This document shows, one piece after another, positions 27,151-36,148 of a stretch of 64,000 nucleotides of DNA. How positions within the stretch are numbered: position 1 is the stretch's first letter; each line of letters opens with the position of its first letter. The DNA is from Roseiarcus sp963820795 (GTDB taxonomy: Bacteria; Pseudomonadota; Alphaproteobacteria; Rhizobiales; Beijerinckiaceae). The notes under the pieces were generated by a model. It was not told the DNA's origin. It saw only the letters and a list, made by a program, of their open reading frames with translations, and ran no database searches. The DNA is taken from assembly GCA_963820795.1 (NCBI GenBank), contig CAWGBJ010000002.1:186001-250000 (forward strand). The letters run 5' to 3'. The position numbers and the translations under genes were made by a program.

Positions 27151-27439
27151 AAACCGAGCGGAAGGCGTTCCCATACGCATGGCCGGCGAAGCGCCGAGCC
27201 GCGGCGCGATCGCCGCGAATTCGAGTCGGCAAGGATCAAATCGCGCGGTCCCGCGTTCAGGGAACAGGCGTCTTGCCTAGGCCCTTGGAGTTGCGCGTTG
27301 AAGAGCTGATGGCGGTCGAAGCAGGAATGATTTGGCCGCCCGCCGTTCTCATTAAAGCCCAAAAGCGGTTCTACCTTGATCTGAGACAATACCCGATGGG
27401 AGCGGATGCTGGGTGGCGCGCAACGGACAGGAGAGTGTC

Positions 27440-27811
27440 ATGTGCGACTATTCCTTGGAGATGTATGGGTCCCGCCCTGCGCGTGAGGGCGAGCTCTATG
27501 TGACGACCCGCTTTCCGAGCGGTTCGATCGGTTTCGCCGCCCCCGGCGACCCGCGGATCCCGGTTTGCGTGCAATGCGACACCAAAGTCGTTCTGACCGA
27601 CATTCCGGTCGCCATGCAGGCGACCTACGGAATCGGCGCGGAAGTCCAGACGACTTTCGCCCAGCGCGAGACTGGCCTGTATCGTGACGGCCTGCGTCTG
27701 GCGGACGGTCGGTTCGTCTCGCTGCAGGACCTGCAGCCCGGCGTCGGCGCCTACATCCCGACTCTGCTGGAGCGCGCAGGCGCAAAGCGGGTCGCCGAGA
27801 CCGTCGACTGA
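27440..27811 (+). CDS. Conserved hypothetical protein
   Basis: The 123-residue soluble protein starts MCDYSLEMYGSRPAREGE and contains VCVQCDTKVVLTDIP, with three cysteines that might bind metal. CAGGAG lies ten bases before the ATG. I recall similar MCDYSLE proteins in many alphaproteobacteria but no assigned function. It stands alone between the AMMECR1 gene and a hairpin terminator. The 288 bases before it contain nothing recognisable. Confidence 0.75.
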   Translation: MCDYSLEMYGSRPAREGELYVTTRFPSGSIGFAAPGDPRIPVCVQCDTKVVLTDIPVAMQATYGIGAEVQTTFAQRETGLYRDGLRLADGRFVSLQDLQPGVGAYIPTLLERAGAKRVAETVD

Positions 27812-27833
27812 CGACGGCCTAAAACCCGATATA

Positions 27834-27868
27834 GCCTCACGTCCCATCCACGCAATGGGACGTGAGGC
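27834..27868 (+). terminator. Hairpin terminator-like palindrome
   Basis: A perfect 14-bp stem (GCCTCACGTCCCAT with ATGGGACGTGAGGC) encloses a seven-base loop, 22 bases after the stop of the small conserved gene. A TTG follows but no long T run. Confidence 0.75.
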
Positions 27869-28108
27869 TTGCCTGCGTCTCCGGACTCCTTGGCGATCTG
27901 ATCGGAAAGCCTCGCTTGTTGCTGAGCCAGTTGTCGCGGTCTTCGCGGCGTGGCTCGCGTCGTCAGTGACCACGAAATCGCGGGACATCGAGCGCCTCTT
28001 CGTAGCTTCTCGCATCTAACCTCGCTTCTCCTGCCGGAATTGCATCACGGATGCGTGATGCCTATCCCCGTCTCGCTTATCGATCGCAGAACGATGGTCG
28101 GGACGGGG
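27869..28108. other. Intergenic stretch without a supported gene
   Basis: Open frames here are short, lack ribosome sites and do not resemble known proteins. The stretch leads into the second copy of the dispersed element. Confidence 0.5.
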
Positions 28109-28602
28109 CCTAAGCAGCAGCCAACCAGCGCCTGCGGCGCGCCATTATGGATGAAAATCACGGGCCGGCCGCACGACGCCAATTCCTGAGAGCTATTTTC
28201 ATGGCAGATTTCTTCAGCGACTCCAACGAATGGACCGATGAAGGCGCGGTTCGACTGAACTTTCACCAAAAGCGACGCGCGTTGGCGGAAAACGAGATTG
28301 CGCCTGTTACTCCCTGCCAACAGGGCAAATCGCTTCCCGCCGCTCTCGAGCGATTGCACAAATCCCTTGTCTTTCATCTGGTTGAGCGGATTTGCTCGTG
28401 TGGAAGGGAAAGACGGAGCAGGGGAGATTATCGCCCCTGTTAGGCCGATGAACAGGAGGGACCGGGAGGGTCCGCTGGAGAGCGCGACCGTCAAGAATAT
28501 CTAAACGAAGCCGCCGGGCGCCGGTCCCACCGTGCGTGTTGCGTGAGGATAACGCCATATCTGTTTGATTTTACGAACGTAACTATGGTTTGTGTGAGAG
28601 CT
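28109..28602 (+). repeat. Second, partial copy of the dispersed element
   Basis: The segment starts CCTAAGCAG like the element at 16738 and follows it over about 490 bases with scattered substitutions and a few small indels. Long blocks are identical, such as GGAAGGGAAAGACGGAGCAG and GGAGATTATCGCCCCTGTTA. The right inverted arm is missing. It ends about 55 bases before the 3' end of the lipoprotein-hydrolase gene. No coding potential is evident. Confidence 0.75.
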
Positions 28603-28657
28603 CGGGCGCCTAACGGTTTGAAGAGGCTCGATCGGCGCCAGGCGTGCGCGCCCGTCC

Positions 28658-29650
28658 CTATCGTATGCGGGAGAAGATGTCGCGCAAGGGCGCGCCGCCC
28701 CACGCGGAGGTAAGGAAGTCGTTGTGGTCGACGGCGCCGGCGTCGACGAAGGCGATATCGCCGGGTTGAAGGGTCGCCGGCAGGCCGTCCTCGGTTTTCA
28801 GGCCCGCCTGCTGGAGCTCGGCCTTGACCGCCATGTTGCCTTCGCTCGATGAGGTCGAATAGGCGCTGACAAAGAAGGCGTTGCGGCCGGCGCCCTCGAC
28901 CCAGCTCACGAACTTGTCGCGCTCGCCGTAAAGCGCATCGAGCAAAACGAGCCCATGCACGCGCCCAGTCGCGCCGCCGACGGCGAGCGAATACGCCGCC
29001 GGCAGGTAGCCGCCGCTGTAGGCCACGATCACTACCGGCATATGCCAGAAGGCGCCGCGCGCGCCGGGATAGAACTCGCCGAGCTTGCCTTCGGCCTCGT
29101 TGAGGAAGGCTGAGAAGCCGCCGGGCGACCAGAACCGCCCGGCGCTCGAATCCGGCGCGTCGACCGCGAGCTGCGGCGCGACGAGCACCGCGTTGAGGCC
29201 CGAATCGGCCAGCTGGCGGACGATCTGCTGGCGCGCGATGACGTCGCGCTCGAGCGTTGCCGAGTTCCCGTGGAAGAAGACGATGATGTCCGCGGGCCGG
29301 CTGGGATCAAAGCTTTGCGGCGCGGCCAGCAGAACGGTTCGATCGTTGTAGGTCTGGTCCTCCCAGAGGAGGCCGCCGCGCGGCGATGAATGCCCGAGTC
29401 GGCCATTGTCGTTCACGTCGAGGAACGGGCGCGTCTTGCCCGTTTCCTCATAGTTCGGAATGAGCCCGTGATAAGGGAAGGCTGAATTCTGGAAAGAAGC
29501 GAAAGCAACGTTCGCGCCGTCGATCGACGTCAGGCCCGGATGCGCCGAGGGCGGAGCCGATGGGGGAGGCCCGGCGCAGCTCGCCATCATCAGCGCGGCG
29601 CCCACGGACAGGCCCGCCGCTTGCGTTCGCTTGAGAGAAAGACCCCGCAT
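28658..29650 (-). CDS. Putative lipoprotein with alpha/beta-hydrolase fold
   Basis: The 330-residue product has a lipoprotein signal (GAALMMASCAG) and then an alpha/beta-hydrolase-like domain: DIIVFFHGNSATLERD (oxyanion strand), VVIVAYSGGYLPAAYSLA with the serine in AYSGGY, and DAGAVDHNDFL near the C-terminus with a possible catalytic His. It is probably membrane-anchored in the periplasm; the substrate is unknown. The ATG at 29650 precedes the signal peptide; the longer frame upstream is not credible. Confidence 0.75.
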   Translation of the reverse strand: MRGLSLKRTQAAGLSVGAALMMASCAGPPPSAPPSAHPGLTSIDGANVAFASFQNSAFPYHGLIPNYEETGKTRPFLDVNDNGRLGHSSPRGGLLWEDQTYNDRTVLLAAPQSFDPSRPADIIVFFHGNSATLERDVIARQQIVRQLADSGLNAVLVAPQLAVDAPDSSAGRFWSPGGFSAFLNEAEGKLGEFYPGARGAFWHMPVVIVAYSGGYLPAAYSLAVGGATGRVHGLVLLDALYGERDKFVSWVEGAGRNAFFVSAYSTSSSEGNMAVKAELQQAGLKTEDGLPATLQPGDIAFVDAGAVDHNDFLTSAWGGAPLRDIFSRIR

Positions 29651-29826
29651 CGCGAATCTCTTAACAAATCTGTCGGTGGGCTCAAATAGACCCTTTTGAC
29701 GATGCGGCCTATGCCAAGACGAGGACCGGCCACGAAATCGACGCGACCGCGAGTCAAAGGCGGCGCGTTGGCGTACCATGTTCGAGACCGATTCTCGGTG
29801 TTCGCGGGCAGGACGGATAGGCCCTC

Positions 29827-30738
29827 ATGCACTTGACTTTTCAATTCGTACTGGCGCTCGGAGTCCTCGCCTGCGGCGCTTCCGCGCTGGCCCAGGACAA
29901 GGGGACGCTCGACGACAAGCCCTTGCCTCCGCTCGCGAACCCCGCCGATCCGCACCTGCCCGCCAAGCAGGTCTTCGGTCGCGCCCTGACTCCCATCGAG
30001 GCCAAGGCGCGCTCGATCGGCTATTACTGGCGCGGCTGTCTCGCCGGGGCGAAGGCGCTGCCGGTCGACGGCGCGTCGTGGCAGGTGGTGCGATTGTCGC
30101 GCAACCGCATGTGGGGCAACCCGGCGATGATCGCCTTTCTCGAGCGCTTCTCCCGCAAGGCGAAGGCGGAGGGCGTTTGGAACGGCATTCTCGTCGGCGA
30201 TATTTCGCAGCCGCGCGGCGGGCCGATGCTGACGGGACACGCGTCGCATCAGGTCGGTCTTGACGCCGACGTCTGGCTGACGCCGATGCCCGACCGCACG
30301 CTCTCCCGCGAGGAGCGCGAGGAAATGTCCGCCATCAATATGGTGACCGAGGATGGGCTCTCGGTCGACAGAGCCCATTGGTCTGAGGCGCAGGCGGCGA
30401 TCATCAAGGCCGCCGCCGAGGAGCCGGAGGTCGAGCGCATCTTCGTCAACGCGGCGATCAAGAAGGCGCTTTGCGAGACCCATCGGGCCGAGCCCTGGAT
30501 GAACAAGGTTCGCGCCTATTGGGGACACAATTACCACTTCCATATCCGGATCAAATGCCCCGTCGGCGAGCCGGCCTGCGAGCCCCAGGACCCGTTGCCG
30601 CCGGGTGACGGCTGCGACAAGTCGCTCGCCTGGTGGTTCACGGACGAGGCGCTGCATCCCGTTCCGAGCAAGCCGAGGCCCCCGATCACGATGGCGCAGT
30701 TGCCGCCCGAGTGCCGGACCGTCGTTCTCGAGAAGTAA
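29827..30738 (+). CDS. mepA: Penicillin-insensitive murein endopeptidase MepA
   Basis: The 303-residue periplasmic protein has a signal peptide (to about residue 22) and the LAS-metallopeptidase motifs of MepA: MLTGHASHQVGLDADVW (zinc-binding H138 region and D148) and GHNYHFHIRIKCP. MepA cleaves D-Ala-meso-diaminopimelate cross-links in peptidoglycan. The conserved Cys residues (CLAG, CETH, CPVG, CDKS) match the family. The gene is monocistronic and converges with the YqhA gene 3 bases away. Confidence 0.93.
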   Translation: MHLTFQFVLALGVLACGASALAQDKGTLDDKPLPPLANPADPHLPAKQVFGRALTPIEAKARSIGYYWRGCLAGAKALPVDGASWQVVRLSRNRMWGNPAMIAFLERFSRKAKAEGVWNGILVGDISQPRGGPMLTGHASHQVGLDADVWLTPMPDRTLSREEREEMSAINMVTEDGLSVDRAHWSEAQAAIIKAAAEEPEVERIFVNAAIKKALCETHRAEPWMNKVRAYWGHNYHFHIRIKCPVGEPACEPQDPLPPGDGCDKSLAWWFTDEALHPVPSKPRPPITMAQLPPECRTVVLEK

Positions 30739-30741
30739 CGC

Positions 30742-31266
30742 TCAACCCGCTTCTTCGTCTCTGCCTACGGCGCGTGACCGGTGGCTCAGCCGGTCAGAGA
30801 GCGCCAAGATCACGGTTGAGGCGACGAAGGCCAAATGAATGCCCAAGAGCCAGGCGAGCTCGCGGTCGCTCTCGTGGGAAACATCCATGAACCCCTCGAG
30901 CAGCTTGATCGCCGAGATCGCGACAATCGAGGCCATCAGCTTCAGCTTCAGCTCGCTGAAATCGATCTCGGCGATCCAGTGGGGTCGGCCGTCGTTTGGC
31001 CGCATCAGCACCGGCGCGACGAAATTGGTGTAGCCAGAAATAAAAACGATCACGACGAGCGACGCCGACAGCGTCATGTCGACGATTGCGAGCTCGGACA
31101 AGAGAACATCCTCGTCGTTCAGCTTCGGAAGCTTGACGAGCAGATCGTAAAGATGCACCCCGGCCTTGCCGATGAGAGCGACAAGGCTGACTGCAAGCAT
31201 GAAGTAGAGCGGCGTCAGCAAAAAGCGGCTGGCGAACAGCAGCCGTTCGAATGCATCTTTCATCAT
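30742..31266 (-). CDS. YqhA/UPF0114 family membrane protein
   Basis: The 174-residue protein has about four membrane helices and UPF0114 features: ERLLFASRFLLTPLYFMLAVSL at the start and FSELKLKLMASIVAISAIKLLEGF in the centre. Function of the family is unknown. The first of two adjacent ATGs, after GGGGAA, was chosen. It may be cotranscribed with mtnP, though a hairpin lies between them. Confidence 0.82.
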   Translation of the reverse strand: MMKDAFERLLFASRFLLTPLYFMLAVSLVALIGKAGVHLYDLLVKLPKLNDEDVLLSELAIVDMTLSASLVVIVFISGYTNFVAPVLMRPNDGRPHWIAEIDFSELKLKLMASIVAISAIKLLEGFMDVSHESDRELAWLLGIHLAFVASTVILALSDRLSHRSRAVGRDEEAG

Positions 31267-31308
31267 CCGTTCCCCGGCTTCCGAGGCGAGCAAGCCCAGT
31301 TGCCCAAC

Positions 31309-31327
31309 GCCGGCCTTTTAGGCCGGC
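31309..31327 (-). terminator. Small hairpin between mtnP and the YqhA gene
   Basis: An eight-base stem (GCCGGCCT with AGGCCGGC) with a three-base loop lies just after the mtnP stop. It could terminate mtnP transcripts or attenuate readthrough. Confidence 0.5.
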
Positions 31328-31348
31328 CGCCCGCTGAAGCCAATCCGC

Positions 31349-32227
31349 TCAGGCGATTCGCAACACGCGGCCGGCGATCGCGTCGAGCTTCTTCACGAGC
31401 TCGGGATCGCGGGCGTCCGCATGGGTGATGATCGCATGTTCGAGCGCGCGGTCCGACCCTATGGGACAGGCCTCATGCTCGGCGGGAAAGTCCGCAAGGA
31501 CGCTTGCGACGAGCGCGCTCGCCTTATTCGCGTTGTCGCCCATGACCTTCATCACCGCCGCGACGTCGACCGCGCCATGCTCCTCATGCCAGCAGTCGTA
31601 GTCGGTCACCATGGCGACGGTTGCGTAGGAGATTTCGGCCTCGCGCGCCAGCTTCGCCTCGGTCGCGCCGGTCATCCCGATAACGTCGGCGCCGCCGGCC
31701 TGATAGCCAAGGGACTCGGCAAGCGACGAGAATTGCGGGCCTTCGATGCAGACGTAGACGCCGCCGTCGCGACACGGGATTCCCTCGGCCTCGGCAGTCG
31801 TCAGAAGGCGCCGACGCAAGAGGGGCGCGATCGGATGGGCCATCGAGACATGCGCGACGCAGCCTGAGCCGAAGAAGCTCGACTGACGCAGGTAGGTGCG
31901 GTCCACGAACTGGTCGATCATCACGAACATGCCCGGGTAAAGTTCGCGGTGGAACGAGCCGCAGGCGGAGAGCGAGATGATGTCGGTGACACCTGCGCGC
32001 TTCAGCGCGTCGATGTTGGCGCGGTAGTTGATGCTCGAAGGCGAGAGCCGGTGGCCGCGGCCGTGGCGAGCGAGAAAGACGCAGTCGGTGTCGCCGACGC
32101 GGCCGAAGCGGAGTGAGTTGGAAGGATCACCCCATGGCGTCGAGACCGCTTTCTCGCGCATGTCCTTTAGGTTGGGCAGGTGATAAACGCCCGAGCCGCC
32201 GATTACCCCGACAACCGCCTTCGCCAT
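31349..32227 (-). CDS. mtnP: S-methyl-5'-thioadenosine phosphorylase
   Basis: The 292-residue enzyme has the purine phosphorylase layout of MTAP: GVIGGSGVYHLPNL, the phosphate-contacting FLARHGRGHRLSP, INYRANIDALKRAGV, CIEGPQFSSLAES and MTGATEAKLAREAEI with VTDYDCWHEEH. It splits methylthioadenosine from polyamine synthesis into adenine and methylthioribose-1-phosphate. In related genomes it lies near the bc1 operon, as here. Confidence 0.93.
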   Translation of the reverse strand: MAKAVVGVIGGSGVYHLPNLKDMREKAVSTPWGDPSNSLRFGRVGDTDCVFLARHGRGHRLSPSSINYRANIDALKRAGVTDIISLSACGSFHRELYPGMFVMIDQFVDRTYLRQSSFFGSGCVAHVSMAHPIAPLLRRRLLTTAEAEGIPCRDGGVYVCIEGPQFSSLAESLGYQAGGADVIGMTGATEAKLAREAEISYATVAMVTDYDCWHEEHGAVDVAAVMKVMGDNANKASALVASVLADFPAEHEACPIGSDRALEHAIITHADARDPELVKKLDAIAGRVLRIA

Positions 32228-32340
32228 GGTGTCATCTCCGTCCGCCGACCCGCCGGCCGCCTAGTCGCCGGGTCAGTCGCGAGAAGAAACCTTCACGAGC
32301 GAGGCAGGCGGGGGAAGCGATGCCGGAAAGAACCGCCCGG

Positions 32341-33171
32341 TCAGTGGGCGGCTTTCCACATCCTCTTTTTAGTGAAGTAAAGCAGCGCCGCGAGCACAAA
32401 AAGGAAGAGCATCACCCTAAGGCCGATCTTCTTGCGCTCGACCAGGTTGGGTTCGGCTGCCCAACTGAGGAAGGCGGCGATGTCTTTCGAGTAGTTGGGG
32501 AGCGTGGGCGCGGTCCCGTCCGTATACTTGACCGCGCCGTCGGTGATCGGCTGCGGCATGGCGATCTTGTGCCCCGGATAATAGAGATTCCATTGCGGGT
32601 CGTTCTGGTTCGTATAGCCATTGAGGATCGCGTCGATGTAATCCGCGCCCATCTCCTGATACTCGAGGCCGGGCAGCGCATCGAAGACGAACCAGGGGAA
32701 GCCGCGCTCGTATTTTAGCGACTTGGCGAGAAGAGCCATGTCCGGCGGGGCCTTGCCGAAAACCGCCGCCGCCGCTTGATCGTTGGGATAGGCCTCGGGC
32801 CGCGGAATGAGATCAGCCGGGGTAGCGGGACGCTTGAACATCTCGCCCTTGTCGTTCGGCAGGGCGTTGGTCACCTGATAGGTCGCGGCCAGCGTCTTCA
32901 CCTGATCCGGCGTAAAGGCCGGGCCATCGGGATCCTCGAGCGATCGGAAGGGGATGCTGAGCGCGTGACAGGTGCTGCAAACTTCCCGGTAGACTTGGAA
33001 GCCGCGCTGCAACTGCGCCTGGTCGTACATGCCGAATATGCCGGCAAAACTCCAATCCTTGCGCGGTGGATTTGGCTGTTCCGAACCCTCCTGCGCAAGG
33101 GCGAGTCCGCCGAGCAACGCCATTGCGAAGGCGACCGAGGATGCGGCGGCAAGTTTGACGCGGATCATCAC
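32341..33171 (-). CDS. petC: Cytochrome c1 of the bc1 complex
   Basis: The 276-residue protein has a signal peptide (to about residue 26), heme motif CSTCH (65-69), conserved PPDMALLAKSLKYERG and PGLEYQEMGADYI, a likely axial Met in HKIAMPQP, and one C-terminal anchor helix (LRVMLFLFVLAALLYF). It accepts electrons from the Rieske protein and passes them to soluble cytochrome c. It lies 25 bases after petB. Cytochrome c1 is a separate gene here, not fused to cytochrome b. Confidence 0.95.
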   Translation of the reverse strand: MMIRVKLAAASSVAFAMALLGGLALAQEGSEQPNPPRKDWSFAGIFGMYDQAQLQRGFQVYREVCSTCHALSIPFRSLEDPDGPAFTPDQVKTLAATYQVTNALPNDKGEMFKRPATPADLIPRPEAYPNDQAAAAVFGKAPPDMALLAKSLKYERGFPWFVFDALPGLEYQEMGADYIDAILNGYTNQNDPQWNLYYPGHKIAMPQPITDGAVKYTDGTAPTLPNYSKDIAAFLSWAAEPNLVERKKIGLRVMLFLFVLAALLYFTKKRMWKAAH

Positions 33172-33196
33172 TTTAAGGTTTCCTTGGGCTCTTCCG

Positions 33197-34444
33197 TCAC
33201 TGCGCGGCGGCCGCGACCGGCTTCCTCGCCAGCACCGCGTCGGCGATCGAGGCGGGGATGGGCTTCGTCTTTTCAGTGAAGCTCAGGATCGGCATGACCA
33301 CCAGGAAGAAGCCGAAATAGCCGGCAGTGAAGAAGCGGGCGATCACAACCAGCCCCGCCGTCGGCTCCTGCGAACCAAGCCAGCCGAGGCCGATGCAGAT
33401 CGCTACGAAGACCCAGAAGAAGAAACGATAGGTCGGCCGGTACTTGGCGGATTTCACCGGCGAGCGATCGAGCCACGGCAGGAACGCCAGGATCGTGATC
33501 GACGCAAAGAGGGCGAGGACCCCGAGCAGTTTGTTCGGAATAGCGCGAAGGATCGCGTAGAACGGCAGCAGATACCATTCCGGGACAACATGCGCCGGCG
33601 TCGCAAGCGGATTGGCGATCAAGGAGTTGTCGGCGTCGAGCACATAGTTGGGAATATAGAAGATCAGCCAGGCATAGACGATGAGCCAGACCGACAGGGC
33701 GAAAACGTCCTTGATCGTCGCGTAGGGCGTGAAGGCGACCGTGTCCCGATCGACATTCTTCACATCGACCCCGTCGGGATTGTTCTGGCCCGTCACATGG
33801 AGGGCCCAGACATGCAAACCGACGGCGCCCACGATGACGAAGGGCAACAGGTAGTGCAGCGAGAAAAACCGGTTAAGCGTCGGATCGCCGACGGCGTAGC
33901 CGCCCCATAGCCAATAGGTGATGGGGGTTCCCACGAACGGTATGGCGGAGAGCAGGTTGGTGATGACCGTTGCGCCGGCGAAGCTCATCGACCCCCAGGG
34001 CAACACGTAGCCGAGGAAGGCGGTCGCCGCCATCAGGAAGTAGATGACGACCCCGATGATCCACAAGAGCTCCCTCGGCGCCTTGTAGGACCCATAATAG
34101 ATGCCGCGGAACATGTGGATGTAGCAGGCGAGGAAGAACAGCGTCGCGCCGTTCGTGTGCATGTAGCGGAGAAGCCAGCCGTAGTTGACGTCGCGCATGA
34201 TCTGGTTGACCGAGGAAAACGCCTCGGCGGCGGAGGGAACGTAGTGCATGGCGAGCACGACGCCGGTGACGATCTGGGCGACCAACATGAAGGACAGGAT
34301 CGCTCCGAACGTCCACATATAATTGAGGTTGCGCGGTACGGGATAGGCCACGAACGAGGAATGAACGAGCCCCATGATGGGCAGTCGCGATTCGAACCAG
34401 CGTGCAATCGCGCTCTTGGGGACGTAAGTCGAAGGACCGCTCAT
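33197..34444 (-). CDS. petB: Cytochrome b of the bc1 complex
   Basis: The 415-residue membrane protein has the two b-heme histidine pairs (in RYMHTNG/YIHMFRG and SLHYLLP/GLHVWALH), the quinol-site PEWY motif (VVPEWYLLPFYAILR) and GQNNPDG. It transfers electrons from ubiquinol across the membrane. Normally petA (Rieske) comes directly upstream, but no Rieske sequence lies between this start and the divergent trmL. Start chosen at MSGPSTYVPKS; an ATG three codons earlier is possible. Confidence 0.95.
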   Translation of the reverse strand: MSGPSTYVPKSAIARWFESRLPIMGLVHSSFVAYPVPRNLNYMWTFGAILSFMLVAQIVTGVVLAMHYVPSAAEAFSSVNQIMRDVNYGWLLRYMHTNGATLFFLACYIHMFRGIYYGSYKAPRELLWIIGVVIYFLMAATAFLGYVLPWGSMSFAGATVITNLLSAIPFVGTPITYWLWGGYAVGDPTLNRFFSLHYLLPFVIVGAVGLHVWALHVTGQNNPDGVDVKNVDRDTVAFTPYATIKDVFALSVWLIVYAWLIFYIPNYVLDADNSLIANPLATPAHVVPEWYLLPFYAILRAIPNKLLGVLALFASITILAFLPWLDRSPVKSAKYRPTYRFFFWVFVAICIGLGWLGSQEPTAGLVVIARFFTAGYFGFFLVVMPILSFTEKTKPIPASIADAVLARKPVAAAAQ

Positions 34445-34893
34445 GGCTTGCATCTCTGAATTGCGTTGTCCGAGCCTATCAGGAAGGCGGGAAGAGGCGG
34501 AACCGATTGCAGCGGCCGATCCTGCGCCAAAGGCCATACGGCGGTCGCAACGTCGACCGCCCCGCTATTGAAGAAGCCGATTTCCCTGCCCTTGGCGCTT
34601 CCATTGTCGCAGTGCTGGCCAAACTCCAACCCCCAACACGATCCTGCGGCGCGCGCCGTTTGCGACGGTCGCGCATGGGATGCGGCCTATCGATGATGAT
34701 TGGCCTGCCGGTCACGGCGCCGGCGCAACCGGCGTCGATTCGCGCGGCGCCGGTCAGGCGCCGGTCGAAATTCGATGCGGCTTTTCGCATCGATCGTTTT
34801 CAATGTCCATAGCCGCTAACCGTCGCGGTTCTCGCCTTTTTGCCGCGCCCCGGAGCTTTTGTTTTGACCCCGTCGCGGCTAATCCCTTCGGTC
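34445..34893. other. Gap between petB and trmL where petA is absent
   Basis: No frame contains a Rieske cluster motif (CTHLGC or CPCHGS), a Tat signal or the C-terminal Rieske sequence. The stretch holds only short frames without ribosome sites. It includes a GGCGCCGG-rich inverted segment near 34720-34770. It probably contains the promoters of the divergent petB and trmL genes. Confidence 0.6.
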
Positions 34894-35388
34894 ATGGCGG
34901 AACTCGCCGCGCCTCTGCTGCTGGCCCTCTATGAGCCCGACATCGCCCAGAACGCCGGCGCGATGATGCGCACCTGCGCCTGTCTCGGGGTCGAGCCGGC
35001 AATCATCGAACCGGCGGGCTTTCGCACCGTTGACAGCCAATTCCGCCGCGCCGCGATGGATTATCTCGGCGCCGTATCGATCGCGAGCCACGCCTCCTGG
35101 GACGAGTTCGAGGCCTGGCGCGCCGCGGCCCGGCGGCGGCTCGTGCTTCTGACGACGCAGGGCGAGACGAATCTTTGGGACTTTTCCTTCGCCGAGGGCG
35201 ACGTCATCCTCGTCGGCCGCGAGTCGGCGGGCGTGCCTCAACCCGTCAGAAATGCCGCCGATGCCCGGCTCTTGATTCCGATTCGCGCCCCGCTCCGATC
35301 GCTCAACGTCGGCGTCGCGGCGACAATCGCGATGACCGAAGCGCTCCGCCAGCTGGGGCGGCTGCCGCACGCCAAGCCGCCGGGTTGA
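34894..35388 (+). CDS. trmL: tRNA (cytidine(34)-2'-O)-methyltransferase
   Basis: The 164-residue protein is a SPOUT methyltransferase with the family order EPDIAQNAGAMMRTCACLG, LVGRESAGVP and the trefoil-knot end IPIRAPLRSLNVGVAATIAMTEAL. TrmL modifies the wobble ribose of certain leucine tRNAs using S-adenosylmethionine. A longer in-frame start at 34840 would add an atypical leader, so the internal ATG directly before AELAAPLLLALYEPD was chosen. Confidence 0.92.
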   Translation: MAELAAPLLLALYEPDIAQNAGAMMRTCACLGVEPAIIEPAGFRTVDSQFRRAAMDYLGAVSIASHASWDEFEAWRAAARRRLVLLTTQGETNLWDFSFAEGDVILVGRESAGVPQPVRNAADARLLIPIRAPLRSLNVGVAATIAMTEALRQLGRLPHAKPPG

Positions 35389-35470
35389 AAGCGCTCGCTC
35401 TCCCGGTCGCCGGAGCGTAACATCAGGCCGATCGCGCGACGCTGTGAGGTCCGACGAGGGAAACCAACCG

Positions 35471-36139
35471 ATGAGCGATGAGGAGAGGGTGCGTGTTCTG
35501 ATTGCCGATGATCATCCGCTGGTGGTCGGCGGGCTGCGGGAGGCGGTGCTCGCGGCGACGCCCGGCGCCGAAATATCGGTCGCGCACGATTTCGACAGCT
35601 TGGCTGAGGCGCTCGAGACCCGGCCTGACACCGACCTTGTGCTGCTCGATCTGACGATGCCGGGCGTGCGTGGTTTCTCGGGCCTGTTGTTTCTCCGGTC
35701 GGAGCGGCCCTCGACCCCGGTCGTCGTTGTCTCGGGCAACGAGGACCGCGCGGTGATCCGCCATTGCCTCGAATTCGGCGCCGCCGGGTTCATTCCGAAG
35801 TCCACCTCGCTCGAAACCATGCGCAACGCGATCGCGCATGTGCTCGAGGGCGGCCGTTGGACGCCGCCCGATTTCGATCCCCACGCACAGCCCAATCGCG
35901 AATCGAGTGCGCTCGCCCGCCGCCTCGCTTCGCTGACGCCACAGCAAATTCGCGTGCTGATGATGCTGTCGCAGGGCTTGCTGAACAAACAGATCGCCTA
36001 CGAGCTGAGCGTGTCCGAAGCGACGGTCAAGGCGCACGTTTCGGCCATCCTGCAGAAGCTCGGAGTAGAGAGCCGGACGCAGGCTGTCATTCTGGCCACC
36101 AAGATTGAGTCGGCCCAGGAGCTGTCGGTCGCAACCTGA
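35471..36139 (+). CDS. NarL/LuxR-type response regulator
   Basis: The 222-residue protein has a receiver domain (VLIADDHPLVVGGL with acidic pair, phospho-Asp in LVLLDLTMPG, Lys in GFIPKSTS) and a LuxR/GerE helix-turn-helix (LTPQQIRVLMMLSQGLLNKQIAYELSVSEATVKAHVSAI). GAGGG precedes the ATG. No sensor kinase gene is adjacent. It converges on acs with 9 bases between stops; related regulators control acetate or stress genes, but its targets are not evident. Confidence 0.88.
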   Translation: MSDEERVRVLIADDHPLVVGGLREAVLAATPGAEISVAHDFDSLAEALETRPDTDLVLLDLTMPGVRGFSGLLFLRSERPSTPVVVVSGNEDRAVIRHCLEFGAAGFIPKSTSLETMRNAIAHVLEGGRWTPPDFDPHAQPNRESSALARRLASLTPQQIRVLMMLSQGLLNKQIAYELSVSEATVKAHVSAILQKLGVESRTQAVILATKIESAQELSVAT

Positions 36140-36148
36140 GCGACGGCT

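Noticed and set aside
34537..34840. Hidden Rieske gene before petB
   Set aside because: All frames checked; no Rieske cysteine-histidine motifs or Tat signal.
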